Shown here: positions 5,321-5,471 of the stretch, piece by piece
Position numbering within the stretch: position 1 is the stretch's first letter
How the letters are laid out: every line of letters begins with the position of its first letter
Notes under the pieces: model-generated
The model's input: the letters and a program-made list of their open reading frames with translations, nothing else
What the model was told of the DNA's origin: nothing
Database searches by the model: none
Translations under genes and position numbers: made by a program
Assembly: GCA_035255945.1 (NCBI GenBank)
Contig: DATEZA010000040.1
Coordinates: forward strand, 1 to 5,471
Direction of reading: 5' to 3'
Length of the DNA: 5,471 nucleotides
From: JAJPHC01 sp035255945
GTDB taxonomy: Bacteria > Acidobacteriota > Thermoanaerobaculia > Gp7-AA8

Positions 5321-5471
5321 CCAGCGCCAAAGCGATTCCCGTCGTTTTGCTTCACGCGGCTGATGAGGCAGCCGAGGCGAGAAATTTGGCTGAATCGATC
5401 CGTGAGTTTGGTTACGAGGTATGGCATACCGGAGAGGTGTTGGTGGGCAATGTAGTCGTAAAAGAGTTGTC
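5317..5471 (+). CDS. Second TIR-like protein, N-terminus only (cut by window edge)
   Basis: The frame opens with GTG at 5317, overlapping the stop of the first TIR gene in GTGA; AGGG lies 7 nt upstream. It stays open for 51 codons to the edge. The N-terminus (PVVLLHAADEAAEARNLAES, then IREFGYEVWHTGEVLVGN and VVVKELS) follows the same strand-helix-strand pattern as the first protein: H-x-x-D/E, about 14 residues of helix, then G-[HY]-x-V-W, then VG-[DN]. It is therefore a divergent TIR or TIR-like domain. The SH of strand A is replaced by LH, and GDD by GNV. Whether it carries the catalytic Glu, or a C-terminal effector or sensor domain, lies beyond the window. Composition matches the upstream TIR gene. 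Confidence 0.75.
   Translation, partial: MTSAKAIPVVLLHAADEAAEARNLAESIREFGYEVWHTGEVLVGNVVVKEL

Overview
The window is 5.5 kb of mostly GC-rich bacterial DNA. By hand count, sampled lines give roughly 65-78% GC over most of the window and about 53% at the right end. A GC-rich, PHA-associated Gram-negative bacterium is suggested, perhaps an Acidobacteriota or Myxococcota-like lineage from an environmental assembly. The clues are paired MacB/FtsX-type permeases, a PHA-granule-region small protein and a large secreted propeller protein. There are no rRNA or tRNA genes to fix the taxonomy, so this is only an impression.

Layout, left to right. (1) Positions 1-1470, minus strand: two consecutive MacB/FtsX-family ABC permease genes. 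The downstream one is cut by the left edge. They are separated by a 100-nt linker holding three inverted repeats. (2) Positions 1471-1876: a divergent intergenic region, then a small plus-strand gene (71 aa) with an excellent Shine-Dalgarno. It looks like a glutaredoxin-type thioredoxin fold that has no cysteine at all. (3) Positions 1877-1935: a convergent gap holding a strong hairpin with a UNCG loop, plus extra copies of its arm sequence. (4) Positions 1936-2229, minus: a polyhydroxyalkanoic acid system (PHA_gran_rgn) small protein. (5) Positions 2266-4572, minus: a secreted 768-aa calcineurin-like phosphoesterase. A seven-repeat FG-GAP/VCBS-like propeller, with one cysteine pair per repeat, appears to be inserted inside the catalytic domain. 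(6) Positions 4631-4741, minus: the last 36 codons of a ComM/YifB (Mg chelatase-like) protein, whose similarity stops abruptly at 4741. (7) Positions 4742-5471: lower-GC DNA with no gene up to 4936, followed by two plus-strand TIR-domain genes overlapping by 4 nt. The second runs off the right edge.

How the parts fit. The minus-strand genes from about 4741 leftwards look like ordinary chromosome. The right end looks like an accessory segment that replaced or interrupted the 5' part of comM and brought a TIR-based, defence-like or signalling operon. The most promising candidates for something undescribed are that TIR pair and the phosphoesterase with its nested, cysteine-paired propeller.
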